A DNA stretch of 64,000 nt from Solidesulfovibrio magneticus RS-1 (lineage in GTDB: Bacteria > Desulfobacterota > Desulfovibrionia > Desulfovibrionales > Desulfovibrionaceae), in the NCBI RefSeq assembly GCF_000010665.1, contig NC_012796.1, positions 4,488,001 through 4,552,000 of the forward strand, read 5' to 3'. The position numbers were made by a program, and so were the translations under genes. Shown here piece by piece: positions 9,380 through 17,796 of the stretch (the stretch's first letter is position 1; every line of letters begins with the position of its first letter). Below the pieces are notes generated by a model. The model was not told the origin of the DNA. It did not search any database and worked only from the letters and a program-made list of their open reading frames with translations.

Positions 9380-9688
9380 ATGTACGCAATCGTTATGGCT
9401 GGCGGCAAGCAGTATAAGGTCCAGGAAGGGGCCACCATCACCGTGGATCTGTTGGCTGCTGAAGCCGGCTCGGAATACGTGCTGGACAAGGTGCTGATGA
9501 TCGGCGGCGGCGAAGCCAAGATCGGCGCGCCTTACGTCGCCGGCGCGGCTGTCACCTGCCAAGTGGCCGGGCACGTCAAGGGCAAGAAGATCGTGGTTTT
9601 CCACAAGCGTCGCCGCAAGGATTCGCACAAGAAGCAGGGCCATCGCCAGGGCTACACCCAGCTTAAGGTGACGGGCATCCAGGCCTAG
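9380..9688 (+). CDS. rplU: 50S ribosomal protein L21
   Basis: At 102 aa it has the normal L21 length. It opens with YAIVMAGGKQYKVQEG and ends with the conserved KKQGHRQGYTQLKVTGI signature. L21 binds 23S rRNA in the large subunit. ATCGGAGGTCGAC precedes the ATG. rpmA follows after 24 bases, the standard rplU-rpmA pair. Confidence 0.98.
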   Translation: MYAIVMAGGKQYKVQEGATITVDLLAAEAGSEYVLDKVLMIGGGEAKIGAPYVAGAAVTCQVAGHVKGKKIVVFHKRRRKDSHKKQGHRQGYTQLKVTGIQA

Positions 9689-9712
9689 CGCATATTTTGA
9701 AGGAGTCGCGAC

Positions 9713-9994
9713 ATGGCACATAAAAAAGCAGGCGGCAGCTCCAGAAACGGCCGCGACAGCGCCGGTCAACGGCGTGGCGTCAAGCGTTTCGGCGGTCAGT
9801 CGGTTCTGGCCGGCAACATCCTGGTGCGCCAGCTCGGCACCAAGTTCCACCCCGGCACGGGCGTGGGCATGGGCCGTGATTACACGCTGTTTGCGCTCAT
9901 CGACGGCGTGGTGAAGTTCGAGAAGTACACCCGCAACAACAAGGTCAAGACCCGCATCCACGTGCTGCCGGTCGAGGCCGCCGCGGCCGCCTAA
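9713..9994 (+). CDS. rpmA: 50S ribosomal protein L27
   Basis: A 93-aa L27 with the conserved [29 protein letters not shown]-terminal tail that reaches the peptidyl-transferase centre. There is no N-terminal cleavable extension of the Firmicutes type. GAAGGAGTCGCGAC precedes the ATG. It is the second gene of rplU-rpmA and is closed by a clear terminator. obg, often the third gene of this operon, is absent here. Confidence 0.98.
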
Positions 9995-10018
9995 GGCGTC
10001 ACCGCACCCAAGCTTTCC

Positions 10019-10050
10019 AGGGCGGAGGGATTGTTCCCTTCGCCCTTTTT
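10019..10050 (+). terminator. Rho-independent terminator of rplU-rpmA
   Basis: AGGGCGGAGGGA (10019-10030), loop TTGT, TCCCTTCGCCCT (10035-10046) with one mismatch, then TTTT. It lies 24 bases after the rpmA stop. Confidence 0.85.
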
Positions 10051-10163
10051 GGCGTTTCCGCCACGGGCTTCCCGCAGCCGGACGCCCACTCCCCCCTTTC
10101 CGCAAAGCCCGGTTGCCCTTTCCCCCGCACCTGCGTAACAAACGGCCCTAGACGACCGTCCCC

Positions 10164-10190
10164 TAACGGATTTGCCCGCGCGGCCGATAG
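10164..10190 (+). promoter_or_regulatory. FliA (sigma-28) type promoter for motB-motA
   Basis: TAAC (10164-10167), exactly 15 bases, then GCCGATAG (10183-10190). The flagellar sigma-28 consensus is TAAA-N15-GCCGATAA, so there are two mismatches in 12 positions with perfect spacing. It ends 18 bases before the motB ATG, implying a very short leader. Confidence 0.7.
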
Positions 10191-10208
10191 GATGGCGACG
10201 GAGGGGTC

Positions 10209-11249
10209 ATGGCCGAGGCCGAACACAAAAAAAACATCATCATCAAGAAGATCAAGAAGATCTCGGCCGGCGCCCATGGCGGCTCGTGGAAGGTCGCCTA
10301 TGCCGACCTCGTCACGGCCATGATGGCGTTTTTCCTGCTCATGTGGCTTTTAAGCAACGCCCCCCAGGAAAAGAAAGAAGAGATCGCCAACTATTTCAAC
10401 GAATTCAGCTTATTCAACAACCCCGGTCCGTCGGCCACCTTGCTTGATGTCGGCGGCGTGGGGCCGCCGGCGGCCGTGGTCGGCACCGGCGAGGAACGGC
10501 CCGACGTGGCCATCGACCGGGGCGGCAAGGAGCCCACCGGTGGCCAGGGCCAAAACGTCGGCGACATGGCCGGCGGCAAACACGAAGCGCCCAAGACCAA
10601 GGCCGAGGCCGACGCCCTGGCCAAGGCGCAAGCCAAGGCCGAGGCAGCCGCCGCCGCCCAGGCCCAGGCCCTGGAGCAGCAAATCGAACAGGCGCTGGAA
10701 AAAGCCGTGCCCGAACTGGCCGGACAGGTGTCCGTCACCCAGGACAAGGACAAGGTGCGCGTCGAGATCATGGACAAGGCCGAGCGGCCCCTTTACGACC
10801 TCGGCGGCGTGGCCTTACTACCCGACGCCCAGCGCATCCTGGCCGCCGTCACCGACGTCATCCGCAAGGAAGGCGTCAAGGTGGCCATCGAGGGCCACAC
10901 CGACGCCTACCGTTATTCCGGGGCCTATTCCAACTGGGACCTTTCGGCCGGCCGAGCCCTGGCCGCCCGTCGCTTCATGGTCGGCGCGGGCTTAAATCCC
11001 GATGCCGTGGCCGAGGTCACGGGCTATTCCGACACCCGGCCCTACGTGCCCGGCAAACCCTACGACCCCAAAAACCGGCGCATCAGCCTGCTGCTGTTCC
11101 GCCCGCCCAGGGAAGGCGAACGCGGCGCTGGCGGCGCTGGCTCCGGCGCGCCGGCCAAGCCCGCCCCGCCGCGCACCCCCGATGTCGGCGAAGTGCTGGA
11201 AAAACAGATCAACACCATCTACGACAAGTCCACCGAGGGCCAGTTCTAA
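10209..11249 (+). CDS. motB: Flagellar motor stator protein MotB
   Basis: A 346-aa stator subunit. Residues about 25-50 form the single TM helix with the proton-accepting Asp (GSWKVAYADLVTAMMAFFLLMWLL). An Ala/Lys/Glu-rich linker and a C-terminal OmpA-like peptidoglycan-binding domain follow (VKVAIEGHTDAYRYSGAYSNWDLSAGRALAARRFM, then NRRISLLLF). GGAGGGGTC precedes the ATG. It is followed 26 bases later by motA; this motB-motA order is the reverse of the usual one. A FliA-type promoter sits directly upstream. Confidence 0.93.
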   Translation: MAEAEHKKNIIIKKIKKISAGAHGGSWKVAYADLVTAMMAFFLLMWLLSNAPQEKKEEIANYFNEFSLFNNPGPSATLLDVGGVGPPAAVVGTGEERPDVAIDRGGKEPTGGQGQNVGDMAGGKHEAPKTKAEADALAKAQAKAEAAAAAQAQALEQQIEQALEKAVPELAGQVSVTQDKDKVRVEIMDKAERPLYDLGGVALLPDAQRILAAVTDVIRKEGVKVAIEGHTDAYRYSGAYSNWDLSAGRALAARRFMVGAGLNPDAVAEVTGYSDTRPYVPGKPYDPKNRRISLLLFRPPREGERGAGGAGSGAPAKPAPPRTPDVGEVLEKQINTIYDKSTEGQF

Positions 11250-11275
11250 CGGCCGGGCGCAAGACAGGACCAACC

Positions 11276-12142
11276 ATGTTCGTAATACTCGGCACCATCA
11301 TCGTTCTGGGCTGTATCCTTTCCGGCTTCATCCTGGAAAAGGGCAACTTCGACCTGATCCTGTCGGCCGCCCCGCCGGAACTGCTCATGATCGCCGGCGG
11401 CGCGCTCGGGGCCTTCGTCATCAGCTCGCCCAAGGACGTGCTGTCCCACACCATCAAAAGCGTGTTCACCGTCTTTGGCGGCATGGTGACGAGCAAGGCC
11501 TACTACACCACCCTGCTCGTCACCTTGTCGGGCCTGTACATGAAGATCCGCCGCGAAGGCCTGGTCGCCATCGAAAAAGACGTGGAACGCCCGGCCGAAA
11601 GCCCGATTTTCAGCGACTTCGCCAAGAACAAGAAAAACCACGAAGTGCTGCTTTTCATCTGCGACACCATGCGGATTTTCTCCACGGTCAACATCGAAGC
11701 CCATGAGTTCGACAACATCATGGACGCCGACATCGAGGCCACGGCCCACGAACTGCTCATCCCTTCCCACAGCATCGGCAAGATCGCCGACGGTCTGCCG
11801 GCCCTGGGCATCGTGGCCTGCGTTCTGGGCGTCGTCATCACCATGGGCAAACTCAACGAACCGGCCGAAGTGCTGGGCCACAGCATCGGCGCGGCCCTGG
11901 TCGGCACGTTCATGGGCGTTTTGCTGGCCTACGGCTTTGTCGCGCCCATCGCCACCAACCTGGAATTTAGGGCCAAGGAGATCGAGCACATTTTGCTGGT
12001 GGCCAAGGCGTCGCTGGGGTCGTTTGTCGGCGGCAACCCGCCGCCCGTGGCCCTGGAAGCCGGTCGCCGGGCCATCCCCATCCACTACCGCCCGACCTTC
12101 GAGCAACTCGAGGAAGCCATCAAGGCCAGCAAGGGCAAATAA
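11276..12142 (+). CDS. motA: Flagellar motor stator protein MotA
   Basis: A 288-aa inner-membrane proton-channel subunit. Four TM segments are visible (about 1-22, 35-52, 200-222, 235-255). The family motif GIVACVLGVVITMGKLNEP appears, and the charged cytoplasmic loop carries MKIRREGLVAIEKDVERP. Together with MotB it converts proton flow into torque. The gene lies 26 bases after motB and converges on the hybrid kinase. No other motor genes are in the window. Confidence 0.94.
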   Translation: MFVILGTIIVLGCILSGFILEKGNFDLILSAAPPELLMIAGGALGAFVISSPKDVLSHTIKSVFTVFGGMVTSKAYYTTLLVTLSGLYMKIRREGLVAIEKDVERPAESPIFSDFAKNKKNHEVLLFICDTMRIFSTVNIEAHEFDNIMDADIEATAHELLIPSHSIGKIADGLPALGIVACVLGVVITMGKLNEPAEVLGHSIGAALVGTFMGVLLAYGFVAPIATNLEFRAKEIEHILLVAKASLGSFVGGNPPPVALEAGRRAIPIHYRPTFEQLEEAIKASKGK

Positions 12143-12194
12143 TGACGGACGGGCGCGGCGAGGCCGGCCCCGACGCCTCAGGCCGGCTCGGGCG

Positions 12195-14162
12195 TCAAGC
12201 CGGGGGGGCGGCGGCCACAACCCGTGCGATGGCGGCCTCCAATTCCACAAGGCCCATGGGCTTGGTCACATAGTCGTCGATTCTGGCGGCCAGGAATTTG
12301 TCCTTGTCGCCCGGCATGGCGTAGGCCGTGACGGCGATGATGGGCACGCCGGCCTTTTCCGGGCCGGCCTGGCCCTGCCGGATGCGCCGGGCAGCGGCCA
12401 CACCGTCGAGAACCGGCATCTGGACGTCCATCAAAATCAGATCGATGGTCTGTTCAGCCAGAAGCTTGAGAGCTTCCTGCCCGTTGTGGGCCGGTACGAC
12501 ATGGTGCCCGGCCTTCTCCAGCATTCGCCTCCCGGCCATGAGGCTGACGGCTTCGTCCTCGGCCATGAGAATCCTGAGCGCCCGGGCCTGGCCGGCCCGG
12601 AAGGCCGCCGGGGCGCAAGCGTCAACAGCCGCGTCGTGGCGCTTGAGCGGAATCGAGCAGTACATCGTGGTCCCGCCCCCTTCCGTGCCGTCCACGGCCA
12701 GCTCGCCGCCAAGCATACGCACCAGCTTGCGGACAATGGACAACCCCAGCCCCGCACCCTGGAAGCGCCGCGTATAGGAGCCCTCGATCTGGCTGAAGGG
12801 CTCGAAGACATATTGCAACTGGTCGTCGGGGATGCCGATCCCGGTGTCGCTGACGACAAAAAGCACGTGCAGCCGGTCGCCGCCGGCTGACGGCAGGGCC
12901 TTCGCTTCGACGGTCACCTGGCCCTGGAGGGTGAACTTCACCGCATTGCCCACCAGATTGAACAGGATTTGCCGCAACCGGACTTCATCGCCCACCAGCC
13001 AGCGGGGCATGTCGTCGCTTATGGTGAAGACCAGGCCCACGTCCTTGTCGCTGGCGGCCTTGGCGAACAGTTCCAGAACCGCCCGCCGCAACTGGCCAAA
13101 CTCGAACCGACTCTCCCGGCAAGGCAGCTTGCCGGCCTCTATCTTCGTCAGATCAAGGATGTCGGACAGCAGCTGGGTCAGGCGATGGGACGATTTGATG
13201 GCGGCGAAAAGGCATTCCTGCTGCTCGGCGTCAAGGGACGTGGTCCCCAGCAACTGCAGCGTGCTCAGGATGCCGTTTAATGGCGTGCGGACCTCGTGGC
13301 TCATGTTGGCCAGGAATTCCGACTTCGCCTGATTGGCCGCTTCGGCTCCCTCCTTGGCGGCACGCAAGTCGTGCTCCATGCGCCGGCGATCGGTGAGATC
13401 CACGTTGACGCCCATGATCCCCACGATCTCCCCCCGGCTGCGGATGGGAGCCAGCATTTCGTGGCAGAAGATTTCGTTGCCCCCGGGAAGGCGGTATTCG
13501 GCCTCGGCGTCGACCCGATGCCCGGCGTAGGCCTTGGCGGCATTGGCCCGCCAGCGGGCCAGGGTGTCGGGCGACACGTCCATATCCCCGCAGGCCTGGG
13601 TGAGATCGCCCCACAGGGCCTGGCTGATGTCGCTTTGCAGGATGACCCGCCCGGCCAGGTCCCGGGCCCAGAAATCCAGGGGAAGGTTGGCCAACATGGC
13701 CCGCATGAGGGCCTCGTCCTTTTTGCGGTCGGTGATGTCCTTGATGGCTCCGTACAGGACATACCGTTTGTTGGCCGCGTCGAATTCGCAACGATACCGT
13801 TCGGTTACCCAGCGAACGCCGCCATCCTTGCGCACGAAGCGGAACTCCTGCTCGCCCACGTCGCCAGGCTTGAGGGACTGCAGAAGCAGGCCGACCCGGT
13901 TGGCATCGTCGGGATGGACAAAATACAGCCAACAACCCGAAGCCCTGATCGTGCCTGCATCATGGCCCAGCACCGTCTCGACCTGCCCTTCTATCCAATC
14001 GATGGCGTAAGGTTCAAAGGGGGTCCGGGAGCAGCGATGGAAAAAATCCATGGAAGTCAAAAGAAGCGTCTTTTGCTGGCGGGCTTTTTCCCGGACCGAC
14101 GCAAGCTCCGTCAGGAGTTCGTCATAGGTCTTGGCGGCATCGGGCACGGCATGTTCTGGCAA
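12195..14162 (-). CDS. Hybrid sensor histidine kinase / response regulator (PAS-PAS-HK-REC)
   Basis: A 655-aa soluble hybrid kinase. There are two PAS/PAC units (about 45-150 and 155-270, each closing with IKDITDRKKDE or NVDLTDRRRME), a HisKA domain with FLANMSHEVRTPLNGIL, and HATPase boxes (NLVGNAVKF, DTGIGIP, GAGLGLSIV). The C-terminal receiver carries LILMDVQMPVLDG as phospho-Asp site and a KP pair. No TM helix is seen, so it senses cytoplasmic cues. It appears to start with TTG, with GAGGT 7 bases upstream; a later ATG would cut into PAS1. No partner protein is adjacent. Confidence 0.9.
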   Translation of the reverse strand: MPEHAVPDAAKTYDELLTELASVREKARQQKTLLLTSMDFFHRCSRTPFEPYAIDWIEGQVETVLGHDAGTIRASGCWLYFVHPDDANRVGLLLQSLKPGDVGEQEFRFVRKDGGVRWVTERYRCEFDAANKRYVLYGAIKDITDRKKDEALMRAMLANLPLDFWARDLAGRVILQSDISQALWGDLTQACGDMDVSPDTLARWRANAAKAYAGHRVDAEAEYRLPGGNEIFCHEMLAPIRSRGEIVGIMGVNVDLTDRRRMEHDLRAAKEGAEAANQAKSEFLANMSHEVRTPLNGILSTLQLLGTTSLDAEQQECLFAAIKSSHRLTQLLSDILDLTKIEAGKLPCRESRFEFGQLRRAVLELFAKAASDKDVGLVFTISDDMPRWLVGDEVRLRQILFNLVGNAVKFTLQGQVTVEAKALPSAGGDRLHVLFVVSDTGIGIPDDQLQYVFEPFSQIEGSYTRRFQGAGLGLSIVRKLVRMLGGELAVDGTEGGGTTMYCSIPLKRHDAAVDACAPAAFRAGQARALRILMAEDEAVSLMAGRRMLEKAGHHVVPAHNGQEALKLLAEQTIDLILMDVQMPVLDGVAAARRIRQGQAGPEKAGVPIIAVTAYAMPGDKDKFLAARIDDYVTKPMGLVELEAAIARVVAAAPPA

Positions 14163-14268
14163 AGGCTGACCTCGGGGCGGTTAAGGGAGGAGGAAACCGC
14201 TTTCCTTATGCGCCAATGCCGCCTGACAGGCAATGCCCAAGAGGGGGGCTGAGACTGCCGGCCAACCG

Positions 14269-14742
14269 TCAGGATCCCTTGGGCAAGGCCAGGGCCGCGC
14301 AGGGCAGCACCGTGGCCCGGGCCACCAGGTCGGCGATGACGCCGATATCCAGCGGCGTCGATTGCCAGGCTCCCGAGGCGGCGTAGCCCCGGGCCTCGGC
14401 ATAGGCGAAATCCACCGCCCCGGCCGGGGAAACCGTCAGCCCAAGGACGAGAAACGCCCGGGCCGCCGCGTCCTGGCCGGCCAGCGGCGCGGGACAGGCC
14501 GCAGTCAGGCGCGGCACGGCGTATTCCGCCGTCAGCCGCACCTCCGTTGCGCCGCCCGGTCCGTCAAAGGACTCCCAGGTGGTGGCCGCGATGCCGGGCG
14601 ACAGGGCCAAAAGCTGGGACAGGGTGCGGCCGCCCGGCCCGTCGGGCCGCCAATTGCGGGCTTCCGTCTCGGCCCTGGGCGCAAAACAGCCGGCCAATAA
14701 CGCCGTCATCGCCAAAGCCAGCCACAGCATCCGTCCAGGCAT
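14269..14742 (-). CDS. Predicted lipoprotein of unknown function, 157 aa
   Basis: The N-terminus MLWLALAMTALLAGC is a lipoprotein signal with a good lipobox (LLAGC, Cys near residue 18), so it is probably anchored in the envelope. The mature part has no recognised domain and includes VRLTAEYAVPRL, LVLGLTVSPAGAVDFAYAEARGYA and two further Cys. GGAGGAAGGGAC before the ATG supports this start. It is flanked by the hybrid kinase and, divergently, the ABC transporter operon. Coding status is supported by GC3 and the ribosome site. Confidence 0.75.
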   Translation of the reverse strand: MPGRMLWLALAMTALLAGCFAPRAETEARNWRPDGPGGRTLSQLLALSPGIAATTWESFDGPGGATEVRLTAEYAVPRLTAACPAPLAGQDAAARAFLVLGLTVSPAGAVDFAYAEARGYAASGAWQSTPLDIGVIADLVARATVLPCAALALPKGS

Positions 14743-14880
14743 GTCCCTTCCTCCTTGCCCCGTTTCCCAGGCTACCCTACTCTTGTGCCGCCAGCAGGTT
14801 TCTTTTCGCCGTTTTTCTGCTAGGCATTCCTGTATGGTGGACTTCCCGCCCAAGCCAAACCCCAACCCCGGAGAAACGCC

Positions 14881-15693
14881 ATGATCCGCTTCATACGCGT
14901 CGTGTGCCTTGCCTTCGTGGCCCTGACCATGTGCTGCGGCACAGCCCTGGCCATAACCCCCTACGACATTTACGAAGGCAGCGCCCTGCGCCAGATCGTC
15001 AAGCGCGGCAAACTCGTCGTCGGCATGGAACTCAAATTCTGGCCCTTCGAGTACGTGGACGAGAAAGGCAAGCCCGTGGGCTTTGACGTGGACATCGCCA
15101 AAACCCTGGCCGAACGCCTGGGCGTGGAACTCGAAATCAAGGACATGGAGTGGACGGGGCTCATCCCGGCGCTCACCTCGGGCAAGATCGACCTGATCAT
15201 TTCCGGCATCACCGGTACCCTGGAGCGGGCCAAGACCATCACCTTCTCCTCGCCCTATTTCACCACCGGCCTGTGCATCCTGGCAAGCGTCCAGAAAGCC
15301 CCGGACCTGACAGACGCCGCCGGCCTGGACAAGCCCGGGCGGGTCATCGCCGTCAAGACCGGCACCACCGCCGACATCGTGGCCGCCAAGCGGTTCCCCA
15401 AGGCCACCATCAACCGCTACCAGGACGAGACCGCCTGCGCCGCCGACGTGGCCGCCGGCCGGGCCGACGCCTTCATCTACGACCAGATTTCCATCGCCAA
15501 GCACCAGAAGCAGCATCCCGAGACCACCAAGGCCCTGCTCACGCCCTTTACCTACGAGCCTTTCTGCATCGCCATGCAAAAAGGCGATTTCGACCTGTGG
15601 CAGTATGTCGAGATGTATATCGCCTCCATCAAGGCCGACGGCACCCTTGAGACCTTGCGCGCCAAGCATTTCAAGGACATCCTCGGCAAATGA
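14881..15693 (+). CDS. Amino-acid-type ABC transporter substrate-binding protein
   Basis: A 270-aa periplasmic solute-binding family 3 protein. A signal peptide (residues 1-24, ending ALAI) is followed by GKLVVGMELKFWPFEYVDEKGKPVGFDVDIA, the family core, and the lobe motif DLIISGITGTLERAKTITFSSPYF. Ligands in this family are polar amino acids or opines; the specificity is unknown. It lies upstream of a small secreted protein and a HisM/GlnP-type permease, but no ATPase gene follows. GGAGAAACGCC precedes the ATG. Confidence 0.92.
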   Translation: MIRFIRVVCLAFVALTMCCGTALAITPYDIYEGSALRQIVKRGKLVVGMELKFWPFEYVDEKGKPVGFDVDIAKTLAERLGVELEIKDMEWTGLIPALTSGKIDLIISGITGTLERAKTITFSSPYFTTGLCILASVQKAPDLTDAAGLDKPGRVIAVKTGTTADIVAAKRFPKATINRYQDETACAADVAAGRADAFIYDQISIAKHQKQHPETTKALLTPFTYEPFCIAMQKGDFDLWQYVEMYIASIKADGTLETLRAKHFKDILGK

Positions 15694-15827
15694 CGCCGCG
15701 CCGCCCCAATCCTGCCGGCCCTGTCCCGCGTGCGCGCGGCGACAGGGCCGCGCCATGCCCCGGCGACCACCCCACGTCGGCCGCCCGTGCCGCCGGCGCC
15801 GCCAACCGCCGCCTGTCTGGAGACGCC

Positions 15828-16226
15828 ATGCCGCTTTGCCGCCGCTTCCTGACCGCCCTGCTGCTGCTGGGCCTGCTCGCCGCCCGGCCGCTGCCGGCGG
15901 CCGCCGACACCGAACAGGTGTTCGCCCACCTCTTCGTCGTGCCGACCGCCCTGGCCGACGGCTCAAGCGCCCTGGCCGCCGCTGCCGCCCTGGAGGCCTG
16001 GCTGGCCGAAACCTACGGCGGCTTCACCCGCCTGGGTGCCGGAGTCGGCGGCTGGAAAAACGAAACCGGCCAGGTCGAGACCGAGGCCAACGCCGTCTAT
16101 CTGACCACGGCCCCGCGCGACGTGTCCAAAGACATCGCCGCCCGGCTGGCCGGGGATTTCGGTGTGCGCGTGCCCTACGTGCTGGTCCTGCCGGCCGGGG
16201 CGTTCACCGCCCCCAAGGGCCGATGA
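15828..16226 (+). CDS. Small secreted protein between ABC transporter genes
   Basis: A 132-aa protein with a clear signal peptide (FLTALLLLGLLAARPLPAAA). The mature domain has the order LFVVPTALADGSSALAAAAALEAWLAE, GVGGWKNETGQVETEANAVYLTT and VPYVLVLPAG, resembling the small DUF3574-type fold in pattern only. I place the start at 15828, where TCTGGAGACGCC precedes the ATG and the signal peptide begins. A longer reading to 15690 would overlap the previous stop but adds a low-complexity leader. Its place inside a transporter operon suggests a periplasmic accessory role. Confidence 0.7.
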   Translation: MPLCRRFLTALLLLGLLAARPLPAAADTEQVFAHLFVVPTALADGSSALAAAAALEAWLAETYGGFTRLGAGVGGWKNETGQVETEANAVYLTTAPRDVSKDIAARLAGDFGVRVPYVLVLPAGAFTAPKGR

Positions 16227-16319
16227 TCGGACGGCCTTTGAAGACCTCCCGCCGCCCCCTGCTACCCGATGGACGCCTGCCCGCCGCTGCCCCGCGCCTT
16301 TTTCCGGAGTGTTGCTGAC

Positions 16320-17069
16320 ATGGCCCGTCTTGTCGTGCGTTTTGCCATCCTGGCCGTTCTGGCCGGCCTGTCCTGGCTGGTGCTGTCGCGCCTGCGCTAC
16401 CATTGGGACTGGTCGGCGGTCTGGGCCTACCGGTCGATTTTCCTCGACGGTCTGGGCCTGACCCTGGCTGTGTCCGTGGTGGCCATCACCCTTGGGCTGT
16501 GTTTCGGCCTGCTTTCGGGTCTGGCCTCGGTGTCGGGCAACCTCGTGCTTTCGGAGCTGGCCGCCCTGTATGTGGGCGCTTTTCGTGGCACGCCGCTTCT
16601 GGTCCAGATCCTTATTTTCTACTTTTGCGTCGGCGTGGTGGTGCGGGTAGACAGCCCTTTTGTCATCGGCACATTCACCCTGTCGCTGTTTTCCGGGGCC
16701 TATATCTCGGAGATGGTGCGGGCCGGAGTGGAGTCCGTGGACCATGGGCAGTGGGAAGCGGCCATGTCCTCGGGCATGACCCGGGGGCAAGCCCTGCTCC
16801 ACGTCGTGCTGCCCCAGGCGGCCCGGCGCATCGTGGCCCCGGTGACCGGCCAGTTCGTGTCGTGCATCAAGGATTCCTCGCTGCTGTCGGTCATCAGCCT
16901 GCGCGAGCTGACCAAGGCGGCCGAGGTCGTCAACGCCTCCACCTACCGCACCTTCGAGACCTATCTGCCCCTGGCCCTTTTGTACCTGCTGCTGACCTGG
17001 CCCCTTTCGCACTTGACCCGGCGTCTGGAAAGGGGAATACGGAACGGAATGCGAGAAACGCCGCGCTAA
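16320..17069 (+). CDS. Amino-acid-type ABC transporter permease
   Basis: A 249-aa inner-membrane permease of the HisM/GlnP family with about five TM helices. The EAA loop, which contacts the ATPase, reads GQWEAAMSSGMTRGQALLHVVLPQAARRI. The N-terminal LTLAVSVVAITLGLCFGLLSGLA and FRGTPLLVQI match the family. CCGGAG lies about 10 bases before the ATG at 16320, favouring it over the in-frame ATG at 16269. It needs an ATPase partner that is not encoded here. Confidence 0.9.
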   Translation: MARLVVRFAILAVLAGLSWLVLSRLRYHWDWSAVWAYRSIFLDGLGLTLAVSVVAITLGLCFGLLSGLASVSGNLVLSELAALYVGAFRGTPLLVQILIFYFCVGVVVRVDSPFVIGTFTLSLFSGAYISEMVRAGVESVDHGQWEAAMSSGMTRGQALLHVVLPQAARRIVAPVTGQFVSCIKDSSLLSVISLRELTKAAEVVNASTYRTFETYLPLALLYLLLTWPLSHLTRRLERGIRNGMRETPR

Positions 17070-17093
17070 CGCCGCCAGATCAAGGAGTTCGCC

Positions 17094-17354
17094 ATGTCCG
17101 CCGACATCAAGGTCTATGCCCTGAGCACCTGCGTGCACTGCAAGCACGCCAAGGAATTCCTCGAGGAGAAGCACATCCCCTACGACTGCATCCACGTCGA
17201 CTTCCTGAGCGGCGAGGAACGGACCCAGATCATGGACATCGTGCGCAAGCTCAATCCCGCCCTGTCCTTCCCCACCATCGTCATCGGCGACAAGGTCATC
17301 GTGGGATTTCGGCGCGACGAACTGCTGAGCATGCTGGAAAACTGCGGCAAATAA
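17094..17354 (+). CDS. Glutaredoxin-like protein with CVHC active site
   Basis: An 86-aa thioredoxin-fold protein with KVYALSTCVHCKHAKEFLEEK (CVHC active site), then FPTIVIGDKVIVGFRRDELL with the cis-Pro and the GSH-loop region. It is a small dithiol oxidoreductase. The FTR-type catalytic subunit starts one base after its stop codon, so the two are almost surely cotranslated, and the FTR may be its reductant. AAGGAGTTCGCC precedes the ATG. It follows the permease by 24 bases. Confidence 0.88.
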   Translation: MSADIKVYALSTCVHCKHAKEFLEEKHIPYDCIHVDFLSGEERTQIMDIVRKLNPALSFPTIVIGDKVIVGFRRDELLSMLENCGK

Positions 17355-17355
17355 C

Positions 17356-17697
17356 ATGGACGCCCGAGAACTTTTCGAGAAGCTCGCTCCCCTCCAGGCG
17401 GCCAAGGGGTTTCACTTCAACCCCGACACGGCCATGGTTCTCGACCTCATGGCCGGGCTTTTGACCAACAAGGAACGCTACGGCTACATGGCCTGCCCGT
17501 GCCGGCTGGCTTCGGGGAAGTTCGAGCTGGACCGCGACGTGGTCTGCCCCTGCGAGTACCGCGCCCCGGACGTGGCCGAATACGGGGCCTGTTTCTGCGG
17601 CCTGTACGTGTCCGAGGCGGTGCGCGACGGCCAGGAGCCGTTGCCGGTTGTCCCGGAGCGCCGGCCGGTGGAAAAGACCCTGGCCGCCCTGGGCTAG
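17356..17697 (+). CDS. Ferredoxin-thioredoxin reductase catalytic subunit-like protein
   Basis: A 113-aa FTR beta-like protein. Six cysteines occur as CPC (47-49), CPC (64-66) and CFC (79-81). This resembles the CPC-X16-CPC-X8-CHC arrangement of plant-type FTR that holds a [4Fe-4S] cluster next to a redox disulfide. Two differences stand out: the last triplet lacks the His of CHC, and the spacings are X14 and X12. No variable alpha subunit is nearby. Its position right after a glutaredoxin gene suggests that protein as electron acceptor. Confidence 0.85.
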   Translation: MDARELFEKLAPLQAAKGFHFNPDTAMVLDLMAGLLTNKERYGYMACPCRLASGKFELDRDVVCPCEYRAPDVAEYGACFCGLYVSEAVRDGQEPLPVVPERRPVEKTLAALG

Positions 17698-17730
17698 GGA
17701 CCCCCACGATAAAGCCCCCTTCTCCCTTTC

Positions 17731-17770
17731 GGGGGGTCCGGGGGCCTCAGGCCCCCGGCCGCCGGAGGCA
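17731..17770 (-). repeat. Hairpin element copy A (3' of tmk)
   Basis: Read on the minus strand: GCCTCCGGCGG, then arms CCGGGGGCCT and AGGCCCCCGG around a central G, then ACCCCCC and a GAAAGGG tail. It begins 26 bases after the tmk stop codon and points the same way as tmk. It is one of six copies in the window. Confidence 0.8.
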
Positions 17771-17796
17771 TCTTCTCTTTTCTTCCCTCTTCTTCT

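Noticed and set aside
14269-15966. 565-aa minus-strand frame covering the ABC transporter binding protein
   Set aside because: Only the last 157 codons (from 14742) form a real lipoprotein gene with signal peptide and ribosome site. The upstream part is antisense to a clear binding-protein gene.
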